Origin: Schoenoplectus triqueter
Lineage: Eukaryota > Streptophyta > Magnoliopsida > Poales > Cyperaceae
Reading direction: 5' to 3'
DNA: 29,402 bases
Assembly (NCBI GenBank): GCA_964058805.1
Contig: CAXKVV010001747.1
Location: 1 to 29,402 of the forward strand
A program made the position numbers and the translations under genes. Below, piece after piece: positions 17,557-27,950 of this stretch. Every line of letters starts with the position of its first letter. Position 1 is the first letter of the stretch. The notes beneath the pieces were generated by a model, which was not told the DNA's origin, did not search any database, and worked only from the letters and a program-made list of their open reading frames with translations.

Positions 17557-19780
17557 GAGGAAATAACTAGTTGACCCTCATAAATATCCCCTTGAACCAC
17601 ACAATGAGATTTTAAAACCAAGATCAAGCCCTCCAAAAAAAAAGTAAATTTAGAAAATTTGATATTCTTAATATCCTGAATAATTAATTCTTTCTTAGCA
17701 TCCATTGTATGAAAAACTACATAAAAATCCTCAATTAAACGGATAATTTCAGAATTAAAAAGAGTGAGAAATAGATGAAATTACCCAAATATGAGTGATA
17801 AAGCAACTGACCTCCAGCTTGAGTCCCCTGAGTGTGAAGAGGACGCATAGAATGAGAAGTAGGCAAAGCACTTGACTCCCCGAGACCAAAGCCCCAGAGC
17901 CTCCACCATAAGCAGCCTTATCCGTCACACCCACACCCAGGTCCACAAGAACCACATCAGAAGGAGGTTGATATGGTACCAAGGCCCAATGCTTTTGATC
18001 CAAAGAGAGAGAATTTCAAAGAGGTTGAATCTAACAAATCTTAGTCCCCAACAGGAGGAATAAAAGCATCCTAGTCCCCAGACTGAACATGAACATGAAC
18101 TTCCACCTCTGTATTAGAATCTAATGGTTGAAACTGATTACCTAAAGCTACAACCACATGAGAGGAATTAGACATAGAAATGCCACCCACCTCAAGAATA
18201 CCTGTACCACCCACCGAACCAGAACCACATGTACCATCGAGAACAATCATTGAACTAGAGCCACCCTTATCAGAGAAATAAATCACATCAGAACCTGAAA
18301 TAAATGATATACCAATGCTTTCCTTGCCAGCACAAAAAACCTTGGGGCCACCACCGAATAAGGTAAACCCACGCATGAGGCGTGATAAACGTACATATTA
18401 GTCATGGAAATCACGATCTAGAGTGAGGGAACAACAATTGAAAAGTCAATCTCTTCGGTACGCATCGTGTTTTTCGCTCGTCTTTGGCACCACACTCCGC
18501 CCTAAGGAACTTTTTACGTTTTAATCGTATAACTATTTAATCTCTAGATGCTTCCAACTATAGGAGACTCCTTAGACTGAAAGCATAACTAATCATACAT
18601 GTAGCAAGACTAGCCTTGCTCCCACCGATAGAACTAGTCCCAAGCCCACCCTTAACCAAAAGTACTAGTGACCGAACCACCTGAACCAACCTGAGTAGAA
18701 CCCTTAGCACCTCTTGAACCCCCCTTTTGTCGAGCCCTCACCAGCAAAATATTTGGGAGCTGGCTCCACCAGTCACCAATAGGTAGTAGACCATTTCCCA
18801 ATGTTAGAAGTATCTGATCTAGGTAAAACCTAATCAACCTCCACAAAGACCTTAAAAATACATTTTTCACCATAGCGATGTATATATTCAATCCATTGGA
18901 AAGAAGGAAGAATCTTTGGAACAACAATGTCCAAAAGAATATGGCACCACAGAATATCAGATCTAGTAAGGCTAGACATATCACATTCAAGAAAAGTCAC
19001 ATATTCATGTATCAAATAAGCCAACATATCTCTATTTCTCAAGCCAAATGGCATATAAATAATCTCAACTCAGACATGCAGAGGAGCCCTACCTTGTGAA
19101 AATGCCACATCAGCCCGAAAAACCCTCACAAATATATCCCCAAAACCACATAATCCTTGGACAAAGTCTGATCACACAACTTCAAAGGCGCACGAACCAT
19201 AAATTGATTGTTACTAATGAACTTCACCAACCAGAGATTACCATTACACGACTGCAAGAAGCCATTGGAGATATGGAAAGAAAACCAAAATTGGAAGAGG
19301 CAAGATAAATAAAAGGAGAAATAGTAGGATAAAAGAGAATCAACGGAGAAGAAGAGGAAGAATGTAAAGTGATAGAGCGACAGTTAGGGAATATATGACC
19401 TAATTGACCACACTTAAAATAGATTAAAGCATTCGGACATACCGCAGTCACGTGGCCAACATCCCCACACCAAAAGCAGCGGCGACTCAAATCCTTATAC
19501 TCAGACAAGTGATTCCGTGAGACCCTCGACCAAGATGCTTTGCGAATATGCCCAGACGGAGAAAAACGCTTCGTGACCTCTGCGTATGTAGACTGAACAG
19601 GATTGTGAGAATAACGACCAGACCCCACCATGCAAATGATACGAGCAGAAGAGCGCACCGTGCGCCGCATGAAATCTTGAGTCGGATTCTTGAAATTTCG
19701 ACGTGTATTGATGTCTCCAGACATTCTCTCTTATTAACAATCTTCACCAGGAGTTGTAATATAATTTTACATTTTTCTGA
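17557..19780 (-). pseudogene. L1-type LINE ORF1 relic with CCHC zinc knuckles
   Basis: The 5' part encodes CFWCGDVGHVTAVC (19480-19440), a complete CCHC knuckle. It is followed by YFKCGQLGHIFPNC (about 19422-19380), in which the first cysteine is tyrosine. Proline/serine-rich sequence follows, then FGLRNRDMLAYLIHEYVTFL and an RYGEKCIFKVFVEVD block (19054-18830). Knuckles ahead of a globular domain are a known arrangement in some plant LINE ORF1 proteins, which bind the element's RNA. Remaining low-complexity sequence leads to ORF2 at 17556. The interval 18385-18640 shows no resemblance to ORF1 and may be a further small insertion or decayed linker. Frameshifts are frequent. The 5' end of the LINE lies near 19780-19830, just before a MITE. 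Confidence 0.75.
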
Positions 19781-19836
19781 TACGTTTCCATCTTTATTAT
19801 ATATAAAATTTTGCATAAGCTCTATGACTCTACAGT

Positions 19837-20254
19837 CAGTGGAGGACCCAGGGTTATCCAGGGGGGCACGTGCCCCCCTGGATTTTGAAAAATAGTATTT
19901 TTCAGTAATGTTTTCGGTAATTTGCCCCTCCCTGAATTGTCTAGTTATTTTTATTAAGAAAAAAATATTTAATACCGTGCATAATGAAATAATTATGCAA
20001 ATATATCAAAATATAAATTTCCTTAGACGAAAACTTTCTTCATCAACTTGATTATCTATTACTTTGAGCTTTATTTTATTGTTGTTTTAATATATAAAAT
20101 ATTATTATTTAATAAAAAATTTATTAGTTAAGTATATATATTAAATTATTAATTTTTTTTTATTTAGTACCCGATTAGTTAATGAGTTTGAACCCGATAA
20201 GCCATTACAATCCGATAATTGCCCCCCCTAATTAAAATCCTAGATCCGCCACTG
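19837..20254 (+). mobile_element. Tip100-type hAT MITE, copy B
   Basis: The 418-bp element has ends CAGTGGAGGACCCAGG and CCTAGATCCGCCACTG and a perfect 8-bp target duplication TCTACAGT (19829-19836 and 20255-20262). The 8-bp duplication marks it as hAT, and the terminal motif resembles Tip100. The interior is A+T-rich without coding capacity and shares order and sequence with copies A, C and D. Confidence 0.95.
19856..19883. repeat. Perfect 28-bp palindrome inside MITE copy B
   Basis: ATCCAGGGGGGCAC is followed directly by its exact reverse complement, centred on CACGTG. Copy D has a near-palindrome at the same place (27904-27931). CACGTG is also a G-box core, so a regulatory effect is possible but unproven. 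Confidence 0.9.
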
Positions 20255-20262
20255 TCTACAGT

Positions 20263-22164
20263 AGAGTTATAACAGTAAAAGTCTAGAACATACATTATCC
20301 AATTGTATTTTAAATAAAAATACTATTTTTAAACAGTATCAACGTTCGACATATATCAATAAGATGTAAAAATATTAATTCGCTAGCACTTGAATGACGT
20401 CTTGAGGAAGCATTTCTAAGGACGCAGAATCCACTATCACTGAACACAAAGTACTAATCAAATTTTTGTCATAAGTTTTTTTTGATGTGCTACATTCAAC
20501 TTGATTCTTTATCCAACTAAAATGTTTTGAATATATATTATAACTTTCTAAAATGTTTTATCATTGTTATGATTTAAAATTATAAAATAAATTACTAATA
20601 ACTAATCAATCAATGACAAATTAATATGTTGCTTATTTATCTTCTTATAACAATTTTTATTGAAATTATTTTCATGCTAACATGATTTCAAATATGTGAT
20701 AGGAACTGATTGCTTATAGATACTTTTAATTTATAGAAGATACACTTTATTTTTAATCACTTTATCAAATTATGACTGTTTGGCTTTCTTCGTAAATATT
20801 ATTTATGGTTATTTAGTTTTTTTACTAGCATAGAACCCGTTCGTTGTGCAGACCCTCATAATTTTAAAAATATTTATATATAACATTAATTTATTATAAA
20901 ATAATATATTTTACTTAGAAATAATTTATATATAAATCAATTATAAAAACTCTTAAATTTTTAAATAAAATTAATTTATTATTTTACAAAAGACAATGTA
21001 TAAAATATAATAATTTTTTTTTCCTGAGTAAAGTTATATAATGTGTAGTTTTTTTAAAATTAAATTTAATAATAGTTGATGTTTAATTTATTTAAAATAT
21101 AATTTTTTAGACCTCCTATAAATTTATTATAAAAATAGAAAAAGGAATGTAGAGAAAAAAAATGAATTTGAGTGAAATCTGAATCGTCGCTTTTAAAAAA
21201 TCAATCAATCTCAATCATAAATTGAATATGGATATTTCAGTCATTACACATTATAACATTAATGGACACCTTCAATACGTACATTCTTTCTAATATAATG
21301 TAGATTAAGCTATATTGATATGATATCCTAAATTAGTTTAATAAAGTAACTATATAATGTTGGCCTATTATTAATATTCAAATATTTTATGTTATTTATT
21401 TATGATTTTATTATATTTTTCTTTAGTTGTAACATAAAGTTAAAATTATATAACTTTAAATTCAATTTGTCCCAAAATGTTCAATTAAAGTTGCTATATA
21501 TATGTTTGATATGCGAAATTCATTTTTATGAAAAATTACATGGGTGATGGCTTTCCGCGCGAGTAGACTTAAAAAAACATTTCAACCCGATACGGATGCT
21601 TCAAATTTTTGATAGAAGTTCATTAACCTCACCTCAAGTCTATCGCTGCCGTCATTTTTTTATTATACCGTCTGTCATGGAAAAACCATTCAACTTCCAT
21701 CTTTATTCTCCATTGATTTCTACAATTTGACTCAATAGTGCTCTCCCATTAAATTTGTGTTTTGTAACTATGTAAAAGTTAAGCACATGGTTTTTGTTTT
21801 AAGCATCTATCTGTCCCAATAATTTCATATCATGACGCCCATCATAAATGCATACTGCGAGTGCTTTTGGTTTGTTCTCACTGCATCACTGTTAGAGAAA
21901 GCGAAATGCCACAAAGTTCTCTCTGTTCATCGTTTGTCTCACTGCTTTGCCTTGCGATGATGAACAACAAGCTGTTAAGTTATTTGTCACCTGAGACGGA
22001 GAGAGCTGTATCATGTATGAATTTCGTACACATGACTACAGACTTGTGGGCCCATTCGTACGGAAATTTATTATATGCAACTAAGATAGATGTGCGTATC
22101 AGTAGTTGATCAGAAGTTGTTTTGCTCTCTTTACAAAAAGATAAATTTTGTCCTGTAACATGTG
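20263..22164. other. Unassigned A+T-rich intergenic DNA
   Basis: No coding family was recognised. ACTAGCATAGAACCCGTTCG at 20824-20843 resembles, on the minus strand, the decayed hairpin plus CTAG end of some plant Helitrons, but the other end could not be found. The more G+C-balanced stretch 21780-22160 contains an 82-codon frame (21861-22109) with no family resemblance. Confidence 0.4.
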
Positions 22165-22172
22165 TTGACATG

Positions 22173-22599
22173 CAGGAGCAGATATAGTGTATTCCACAGG
22201 GAAGACAGCTGTCTCTTAATTTTGAAAAATAATATCTTTAGGTAATGTTTTTGATAATCTGATTTCTTTGAAAAAAAATTATCCTTGAATTGTTTGATTA
22301 CATTTATTGAGAATTTTTTTAATATCATTCATAATGAAATAATTATATAAAAATTTCAAAATATGAAATTCCATAGAGGAAAACTTTTATCATCAATTTG
22401 ATTATTTATCACTTTGAGTTTTATTTTGTTGTTATTTTTAATATATAAAAGGATATTATTTTGATAATTTTTATTAGATAAGAATATATATTAAATTATT
22501 ATTATTTTATTTAAAATCTGATTAGTTAATGAATTTGAACCAGATAAGTTATTACAATCCGATAATTACCCCCTGATTGAAATTTTGTATCCGCCCCTG
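22173..22599 (+). mobile_element. Tip100-type hAT MITE, copy C
   Basis: The 427-bp element starts CAGGAGCAGATATAG, ends TTGTATCCGCCCCTG and is flanked by a perfect 8-bp duplication TTGACATG (22165-22172 and 22600-22607). The interior blocks match copy B, including CATAATGAAATAATTAT, TTTGATTATTTATCACTTTG and CCGATAATTACCCCC. It lacks the strong palindrome of copies B and D. Confidence 0.95.
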
Positions 22600-22607
22600 T
22601 TGACATG

Positions 22608-24011
22608 TGTATTAGTTGTTGTGGCATGTTGATTGGAACATATATAGTTTAAATGAGATAATCTTAATTTTGTAGCATATGGAACCATCAAGTATTTGAT
22701 TTCAAGTTTTTAACAAAATCCTCTTACAACTATTGTTAATTTAGATTTGGGACATGAAGTTCATAACGGCAATGCTATCAATTGATGGGCATGGAAAACT
22801 ATAGAAAGTTAACGATTGATAAAACTATAAAGCAAAAAATATAGAAAATTGACGAGCAATAAAACAATTCAAATTTTATAAAAATAATAGGAAAATGCGG
22901 TATATGAATTAATGTCAGAATGTGATTACCTCAAGAAATAGTAAGAGAGCTTTTCAAAACCTTTATAATCAACTATTGAATTAATTTGAAAAAAAAAGAA
23001 GAAAATATTTCTCTTCTGACACAATGATCGTTAGAAGTCAGATTCAGGAGCGGGCACTAAACATTTTATAAAGATCATTAACAACCCAAGAGTAATTTTT
23101 TTTCCAGATATGACCATCTGAATCATTCAATCTAATATCCATATGAAAATACATTAGTAAACCAAAAAAATATATTTTTTAAAATTGGTATTCTACTTTT
23201 TTGAATGGAGATAAAATAATTATTTTTGGACAAATTAGAATTCTTAGATTAAGTCACTTTCTCCCATTCCGAAATAAATAAAAAATCAATTTTAAAAAAT
23301 ATAAAATTTAATTTGCTAATATATTTTGATATAAACAATTCAGATCAGTCATATCTATTTTGAAATTAAAATTTTTAATCTAAAATACTATAGCCATTGT
23401 GTTTCACAAGCACCATAACAGAACTCTATTGTGCTCTTAGGAGAATTAAGGCGCTTCTCATGCTCTTAACTCAAAAATCATGATGTTCCTAGAAGCACTA
23501 AGACCTCTCATGCTCTTGACTCAAAAAGATAATTAGTCATTTTTAAATTTTAATTTATCATGCTCAAGAATTTTTTTTATACCAAAATCTTATGAGGTAC
23601 AAAAAAGTTTCTAATTTTAGAGTTCTTTAAGTATTTATTTTGATTTCTTTTAAAAATTGCTCCAAAATAATAATAAATAATAAATTGTTATACATAAACA
23701 TATGCTACTTTATAAAATTCAAAAAAATAATTAAAAACTAAAAAAAAATTAAAAATTTACATATCCATAAGGTTTTGATAAAAAAATATTGAGAGTGATA
23801 AAGTAAAATTTTTAAAGTGATTAAATATATTTTTGAGTTAAAAAAATGGGAGGAATTGGTGATCCTGGAACACTATAGTTTTATATTTGTTTTCCAAGTA
23901 AAATGTACCTTTTTTTCTCTTTGAAAATCCGTGGAATATCCGATCATGAAATTATGATCTAGGAAACCAAAAAAAGGCTTCGGAAACACGAGGAAAAACA
24001 CAAAGTCCCCT
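22608..24011. other. Unassigned A+T-rich intergenic DNA with small local repeats
   Basis: No gene recognised. A short imperfect duplication, CTTCTCATGCTCTTAACTCA at about 23454 and CTCTCATGCTCTTGACTCA at about 23505, and a weaker one at 22793-22865 (ATAGAAARTTRACGA) are visible. Confidence 0.5.
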
Positions 24012-24655
24012 GGAAATCTTCTTCAATTTAAGGTCAAAATTGTGGGATTCAAATTCAATGCGGCCCGTTACACAATGGAAATGAAACCCATTGCACGCTG
24101 GATAACATAGACCAAAAAGCGAACTCGTGACCGTCTGATAACGATCAGTGCTTGCGTCAATCTATAATCTATAATAAAGTAATTGTCCAGATTATACCTC
24201 TTTCCAAAACTTCATTGAGCAAGAATTTCGTATTTTATATCCGGACTTGTTTGTAATAGGCTTTGATCGTTGAGTTAATAATCTTGGGGAAATTGTCGGT
24301 GTTATAAAGCTCTTCCACCACTAATTGAATTCTAATTGGATTAGTTGTTGCAGGTTGCAGCCCCGTACATGGGAATCTGCTGCGTTGTTTGGCCCGTTGC
24401 ATGCTGTGTGACAAATGCTATTTTGACGTTTTTCAAAAATTATTAAATTAAAATCACTGTAAATTACATAAAATTTTGATGATTTTTACTGACTATCAAA
24501 CAATAAAAAATCACATTAAATTTGAAACAATGTTGATCTATAGATTTAAAAATATGTCTATATATATTTTCTTTTTTAATGTTTTTCAAATCTATTTGAA
24601 TTTTCATTCTCAAAATTGTCAAAATAGCCATTATTAAATGATCCTCTCCTTTTTG
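24012..24655 (+). repeat. Segmental duplication, copy 1 (uninterrupted)
   Basis: About 640 bp beginning at GAAATCTTCTTCAATTTAAG. It matches 26645-28855 once the insertions there are removed. Long shared blocks include TATTTTATATCCGGACTTGT, TTAATAATCTTGGGGAAA and GGATTAGTTGTTGCAGGTTG. No protein or RNA family recognised. It serves as the empty-site reference for the insertions in copy 2. Confidence 0.9.
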
Positions 24656-24668
24656 ATATATATATATG

Positions 24669-24894
24669 TAGAGAGAGAGAGAGAGAGCGAGCTAGGCTAC
24701 GGTGCTATAGTACATATGACTTGTGTGCTACAGACTATTTTTTTTTGTCTTCAAAGCTCAAATGGTATATCCGATAAGTTAAAATATTTTTTATATGAAT
24801 ACCTAGTTGAGAATCAAATTTTATATGTTTTTAGGTTTTTTTACTATTTTTAAGATAGTTAGAAAATCACTTGATTTAATTATTATGAGCCTAA

Positions 24895-24916
<22 letters not shown>
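24669..24916. mobile_element. Half fold-back MITE with inverted (GA)n/(CT)n borders
   Basis: The left border is a (GA)n run followed by GCTAGGCTACGGTGCTATAG. The right border is AGCCTAAC followed by a (CT)n run, and (TA)n runs lie outside both. The interior from about 24795 (ATATGAATACCTAG through AAGATAGTTAGAAAATCAC) corresponds to the left arm of the full element at 24945-25345, ending at what is the centre of that element's palindrome. It therefore looks like a single-arm derivative. The superfamily is uncertain. Confidence 0.6.

Positions 24917-24944
<28 letters not shown>
24917..24944. repeat. (TA)n microsatellite between two MITEs
   Basis: An uninterrupted TA run joins the (CT)n border of one MITE to the terminal repeat of the next. 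Confidence 0.9.
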
Positions 24945-24950
<6 letters not shown>

Positions 24951-25345
24951 GTTATGGTGCTATGAATAATATGGATCGCTTCGATGCTGTGGATCGGTTC
25001 TTGCTTTTCAAATTTTAAACGATCGATTCAACCGTACAAGAAGATTTTCATATGAATATCTAGATGTAGAATAAATTATATATTTTTTTCAAAAAAAATT
25101 TACTATTTTTTAAGATAGTTAAAAAAATACTTCTTTTGAATGGCTCATAATAACTAAATCAAATGATTTTCTAACTATCTAAAAAAATAGTAAAAAAATT
25201 TAAAATATATAAAATATGGTCTACATCTTGATATTCATATGAAAATTATTTTATACTATTGGGTTGATCATTTGAATATTGAAAATGAAGAACTGATCCA
25301 TAGTAAGAGGCGATCCATACTATACATAGCGCCGTAACCCGAACT
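24945..25345. mobile_element. Fold-back MITE, near-complete palindrome
   Basis: The ends AGTTAGGTTATGGTGCTATG (24945 onwards) and the complement of CATAGCGCCGTAACCCGAACT (to 25345) form a terminal repeat of about 35 bp reaching GGATCG. The arms continue to pair almost to the centre near 25140: for instance TTTTCATATGAATATCTAGATGT on the left pairs with ACATCTTGATATTCATATGAAAA on the right. The entire 400 bp could form one hairpin, so a transcript could feed small-RNA production. There is no coding capacity, and the target duplication is obscured by the neighbouring microsatellites. Confidence 0.8.
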
Positions 25346-25348
25346 CAT

Positions 25349-25371
25349 AGTAATAATAATAATAATAATAA
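25349..25371 (-). repeat. (TAA)n run, probable 3' tail of the RTE-type LINE
   Basis: Seven or so TAA units lie where the 3' end of the minus-strand RTE relic is expected. RTE elements often end in short simple repeats. Confidence 0.55.
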
Positions 25372-25549
25372 TCCTAACAACAATGATCATACTAAATCTA
25401 TAATATGAAATATACTTATAAATCCTAAAAATCTTAAATTCTAATCCTAAAATCCTAAATCTAAAAAATATAATCTAAGAATCTAAAGTATATACTTTAC
25501 TAATAGAATCTAACTCTTAGATCATGGTTCTAGTACGTGGCTCGTTGTC

Positions 25550-26178
25550 TTAACAACACTCATATCCAAAGTAAACCCCTTAGATATACTTAATTCTTTT
25601 AAATATCTTTTTATTGTTTCCTCCTATATTAGTCTCGGTTGATCTCTGTCTCTTCTTGTGTTTCAGAACGATTTTGAATATCGTTGTGGACTGGTGCCTC
25701 AGGATGCCTTCGTTGGATATGACCAAATCATCGCAAATGATGTCGGACTAGCTTCTCTTAAATTGACGCTACACCATTTTTTTTTTCATATATCATCATT
25801 TATGATTCGATCTCTTCTTGTATGGCTACATATTTAACGCAACATTCATATTTTGACTACACTCGTCTTCTGAATGTGTTCTCCTTTTATAGTCTAGTAT
25901 TGTACATCATACATTATCGTAGATCTAATTGCCGTCCTATATAATTTATCTTTTATTTTAATTGAGACCTTTTCATCATAGAGAATATTAAATGTCGGTC
26001 GCCATTTCACCCATCTTACTTTTATTTTATGACTTGTATCTTTTTTGATCCCTTCATCATTCTGTAACATCGACCTCGAATATTGAAATGTGTCTTCAGC
26101 ATCAGAGCTATATTGCTGAATTGACACCTCATATATTTTATTATTTACAACATTATAAAAAAACACAACTTGGTACAC
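25550..26178 (-). pseudogene. RTE-type LINE reverse transcriptase, C-terminal relic
   Basis: The minus strand from 26178 encodes, in order, EVSIQQYSSDAEDTFQYSRS-MLQNDEGI, KKDTSHKIKVRWVKWRPTFN and KIKDKLYRTAIRSTIMY. In broken frames follow EKLVRHHLR-FGHIQRRHPEAP, a further lysine/arginine-rich segment and HVLEP. This is the characteristic end of plant RTE LINE polymerases: TF-x-YLGS-x-L-Q, then THRI-x-x-x-W-x-KWR, then KGK-x-YRT-A-x-RP-x-x-LYG, then HRLRWFGHV-x-RR. The 5' part is missing; the relic ends exactly at a Mutator-type MITE and does not resume beyond it, so it was 5'-truncated before or during later events. Stops are numerous. Confidence 0.85.
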
Positions 26179-26634
26179 CAGTTTTTAGTAATAATAAGTT
26201 TTATTAAATTAATATTATTAAAAATAAGAGTGAGAAATATAAAATTTTAAATATACGAATGACAGCGTGCCACTGACAGTGGCGGGTTCACTGCGCGTTT
26301 GAAACGCGCCACTGGCAGTGGCGCGTTTCATTATTTTTACGAAACGCGCCACTGCCATTGGCGCGTTTCCTTATTTTTACGAAACGCGCCACTGACAATG
26401 ACGCGTTTACTTCTTATATATACAAAACGCGCAAGTGAGATGGAGGCGCTGCGCGGGGTTGGACGAAACGTGCCACTGGCAGTGGCGCGTTTCATAAAAA
26501 TAATGAAACCAGTGGCGCGTTTCGTCCGCGCCACTAATAGTGGCGCGCTGCCATTCGTATATTTAAAATTTTACGGTTCTCACTCTTATTTTTTATAATA
26601 TTAATTTAAAAATAATTATTAATAATAAAAACTG
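26179..26634. mobile_element. Mutator-type MITE with long TIRs and palindromic 40-bp repeats
   Basis: The 456-bp element has ends CAGTTTTTA and TAAAAACTG that extend to inverted repeats of about 100 bp (through AATAAGAGTGAGAA and ATTTTAAATATACGAATG to GCCACT). It is flanked by 9-bp repeats TTGGTACAC (26170-26178) and TTGGTCCAC (26635-26643), differing at one base. Long TIRs with a 9-bp duplication fit Mutator-like elements. The interior is unusually G+C-rich and made of palindromes of the form GAAACGCGCCACTG plus its complement. Apparent open frames here (KRATGSGAF-type repeats) are by-products of the repeat. Confidence 0.88.
26301..26409. repeat. Three tandem 40-bp units, each holding a 29-bp palindrome
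   Basis: Units start at 26301, 26341 and 26381. In the first, GAAACGCGCCACTG, one central G and CAGTGGCGCGTTTC form a perfect 29-bp palindrome. The spacer is ATTATTTTTAC or CTTATTTTTAC. Further palindrome copies lie at 26464-26492 and, degraded, to 26547. Confidence 0.92.
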
Positions 26635-27246
26635 TTGGTCCACTGAATATCTTCTTCAATTTATGATCAAAATTTTGAGTTCAAATTCATTGTAGCCCAT
26701 TACGCAATTGAAATGGAAATCATTACACAATGGATGCACGTCTTCTATAGTACGTACTCCATGGGTGTAGAGTAATTATTGATATATTTAAACCATCGAA
26801 TTTGTATGATGACTGCTCGCTATCAGAACTGTGAAGGTTTAGATTTACATAGCAATTAATGCAGAGATGTGAATTCTTGCACATTGTAGTGTACTGTTTG
26901 TGATGCTATATATAGATAGATGAACAAGCACACTTTTAACTGTCTGATAATGATCAGTGCATCAATCTATCATAAAATAAAGAGGAAATATATGTCACTC
27001 TAAAACCTCAAAATTGTTAAAATATCACTCAAAAATTCATTATTATTTTAATGTCACTTCAAAATTATTTTAATTGTCAAATTATCATAAATATTTAATA
27101 TTTTCAATTATATCCATTCACATCAAAATCCTTCCAAACACTTACCCAACAGATTAAAGACTTACCCAATCCTCAGACTCTCCAATTTCGGATACCCGCT
27201 TATCAGAGGGAATCATATAATGTTCATTGGATATGTCAGTTCTGCA

Positions 27247-27453
27247 TTAGAACTTCTGCTTCTTATTAGGAGGCAATTCACAATCCCCAAAAGCCATATC
27301 ATTGCTCTTACTCTCTGATTTATCAGATGGTTGCGTAATCTGTTTGAAGATGCCATTTGAAAACACATTCGGATTGAAAAAGTAGAAGTAATCCTCAGTT
27401 TTGAGGCTTAAAAAGCTCAGAAGTGACGGTTTAGAAGGTTCTCTATATTCCAT
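27247..27453 (-). pseudogene. 68-codon frame inside the Pack-MULE-like element, unrecognised
   Basis: The frame reads MEYREPSKPSLLSFLSLKTE, then a phenylalanine-rich segment (DYFYFFNPNVFSNGIFKQIT), and ends in PPNKKQKF. A stop lies three bases upstream of the ATG. NP-x-x-F followed by I-x-x-x-I is also seen in the linker after the Rx-type domain of resistance proteins, and the frame lies downstream of such a fragment on the same strand, so it could be part of the same captured gene. This is weak. It may also be a chance frame. Confidence 0.3.
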
Positions 27454-27528
27454 GATCTAAGGTCAGGAAAAGCAACACAGAATATGAACCAGAGGTGGTT
27501 GGTATGAGGTTTGTAAAGGGAATGTGAA

Positions 27529-27950
27529 CGGTGGCGGATTTAGGATTTTGATTAGGGGGGGCAATTGTCGGATTGTAATGGTTTATCGGGTTTAAACCCA
27601 TTAACTAATCGGGTACTAAATAAAAAAATTAATAATTTAATATATATACTTAACTAATAATTTTTTTATTAAATAATAATATTTTATATATTAAAATAAT
27701 AATAAAATAAAGCTCAAAGTAATAGATAATCAAGTTGATGAACAAAGTTTTCGACTAAGTAACTTTATATTTTGATATCTTTGCATAATTATTTCATTAT
27801 ACACGGTATTAAATATTTTTTCTCAATAAAAATAACCCGACAATTCGGGTGGGGGGGGGGGGGTGGGGGAGGGACAATTACCAAAAAATATTATTTTTCA
27901 AAATCCAGGGGGGAAACGCGCCCCCCTGGATTACATTGGGTCCGCCCCTG
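27529..27950 (-). mobile_element. Tip100-type hAT MITE, copy D
   Basis: The 422-bp element starts CGGTGGCGGATTTAGG, ends CATTGGGTCCGCCCCTG and is flanked by a perfect 8-bp duplication AATGTGAA (27521-27528 and 27951-27958). Its interior is the reverse complement of copy B and includes the near-palindrome at 27904-27931 and a 13-G run at 27851-27863. It is nested in the Pack-MULE-like element and separates the Rx-type fragment from the 68-codon frame. Confidence 0.95.

Noticed and set aside
19548..19895. 115-codon plus-strand frame, arginine-rich
   Set aside because: Antisense to the LINE ORF1 zinc-knuckle region and running into the Tip100-type MITE.
21861..22109. 82-codon plus-strand frame with a methionine start
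   Set aside because: No recognisable domain, no splice-supported continuation and no neighbouring exons. It could be an exon of an unknown gene, but nothing in the sequence supports that.
26301..26409. Regularly spaced palindromes resembling a CRISPR array
   Set aside because: Repeats are spaced by nearly identical A/T-rich segments rather than unique spacers, sit inside a Mutator-type MITE with long TIRs and occur in a plant genome.
26299..26598. Open frames on both strands reading KRATGSGAF-type repeats
   Set aside because: They arise because a G+C-rich palindromic 40-bp repeat is open in several frames. The same palindrome gives similar peptides on both strands and there is no independent sign of coding.
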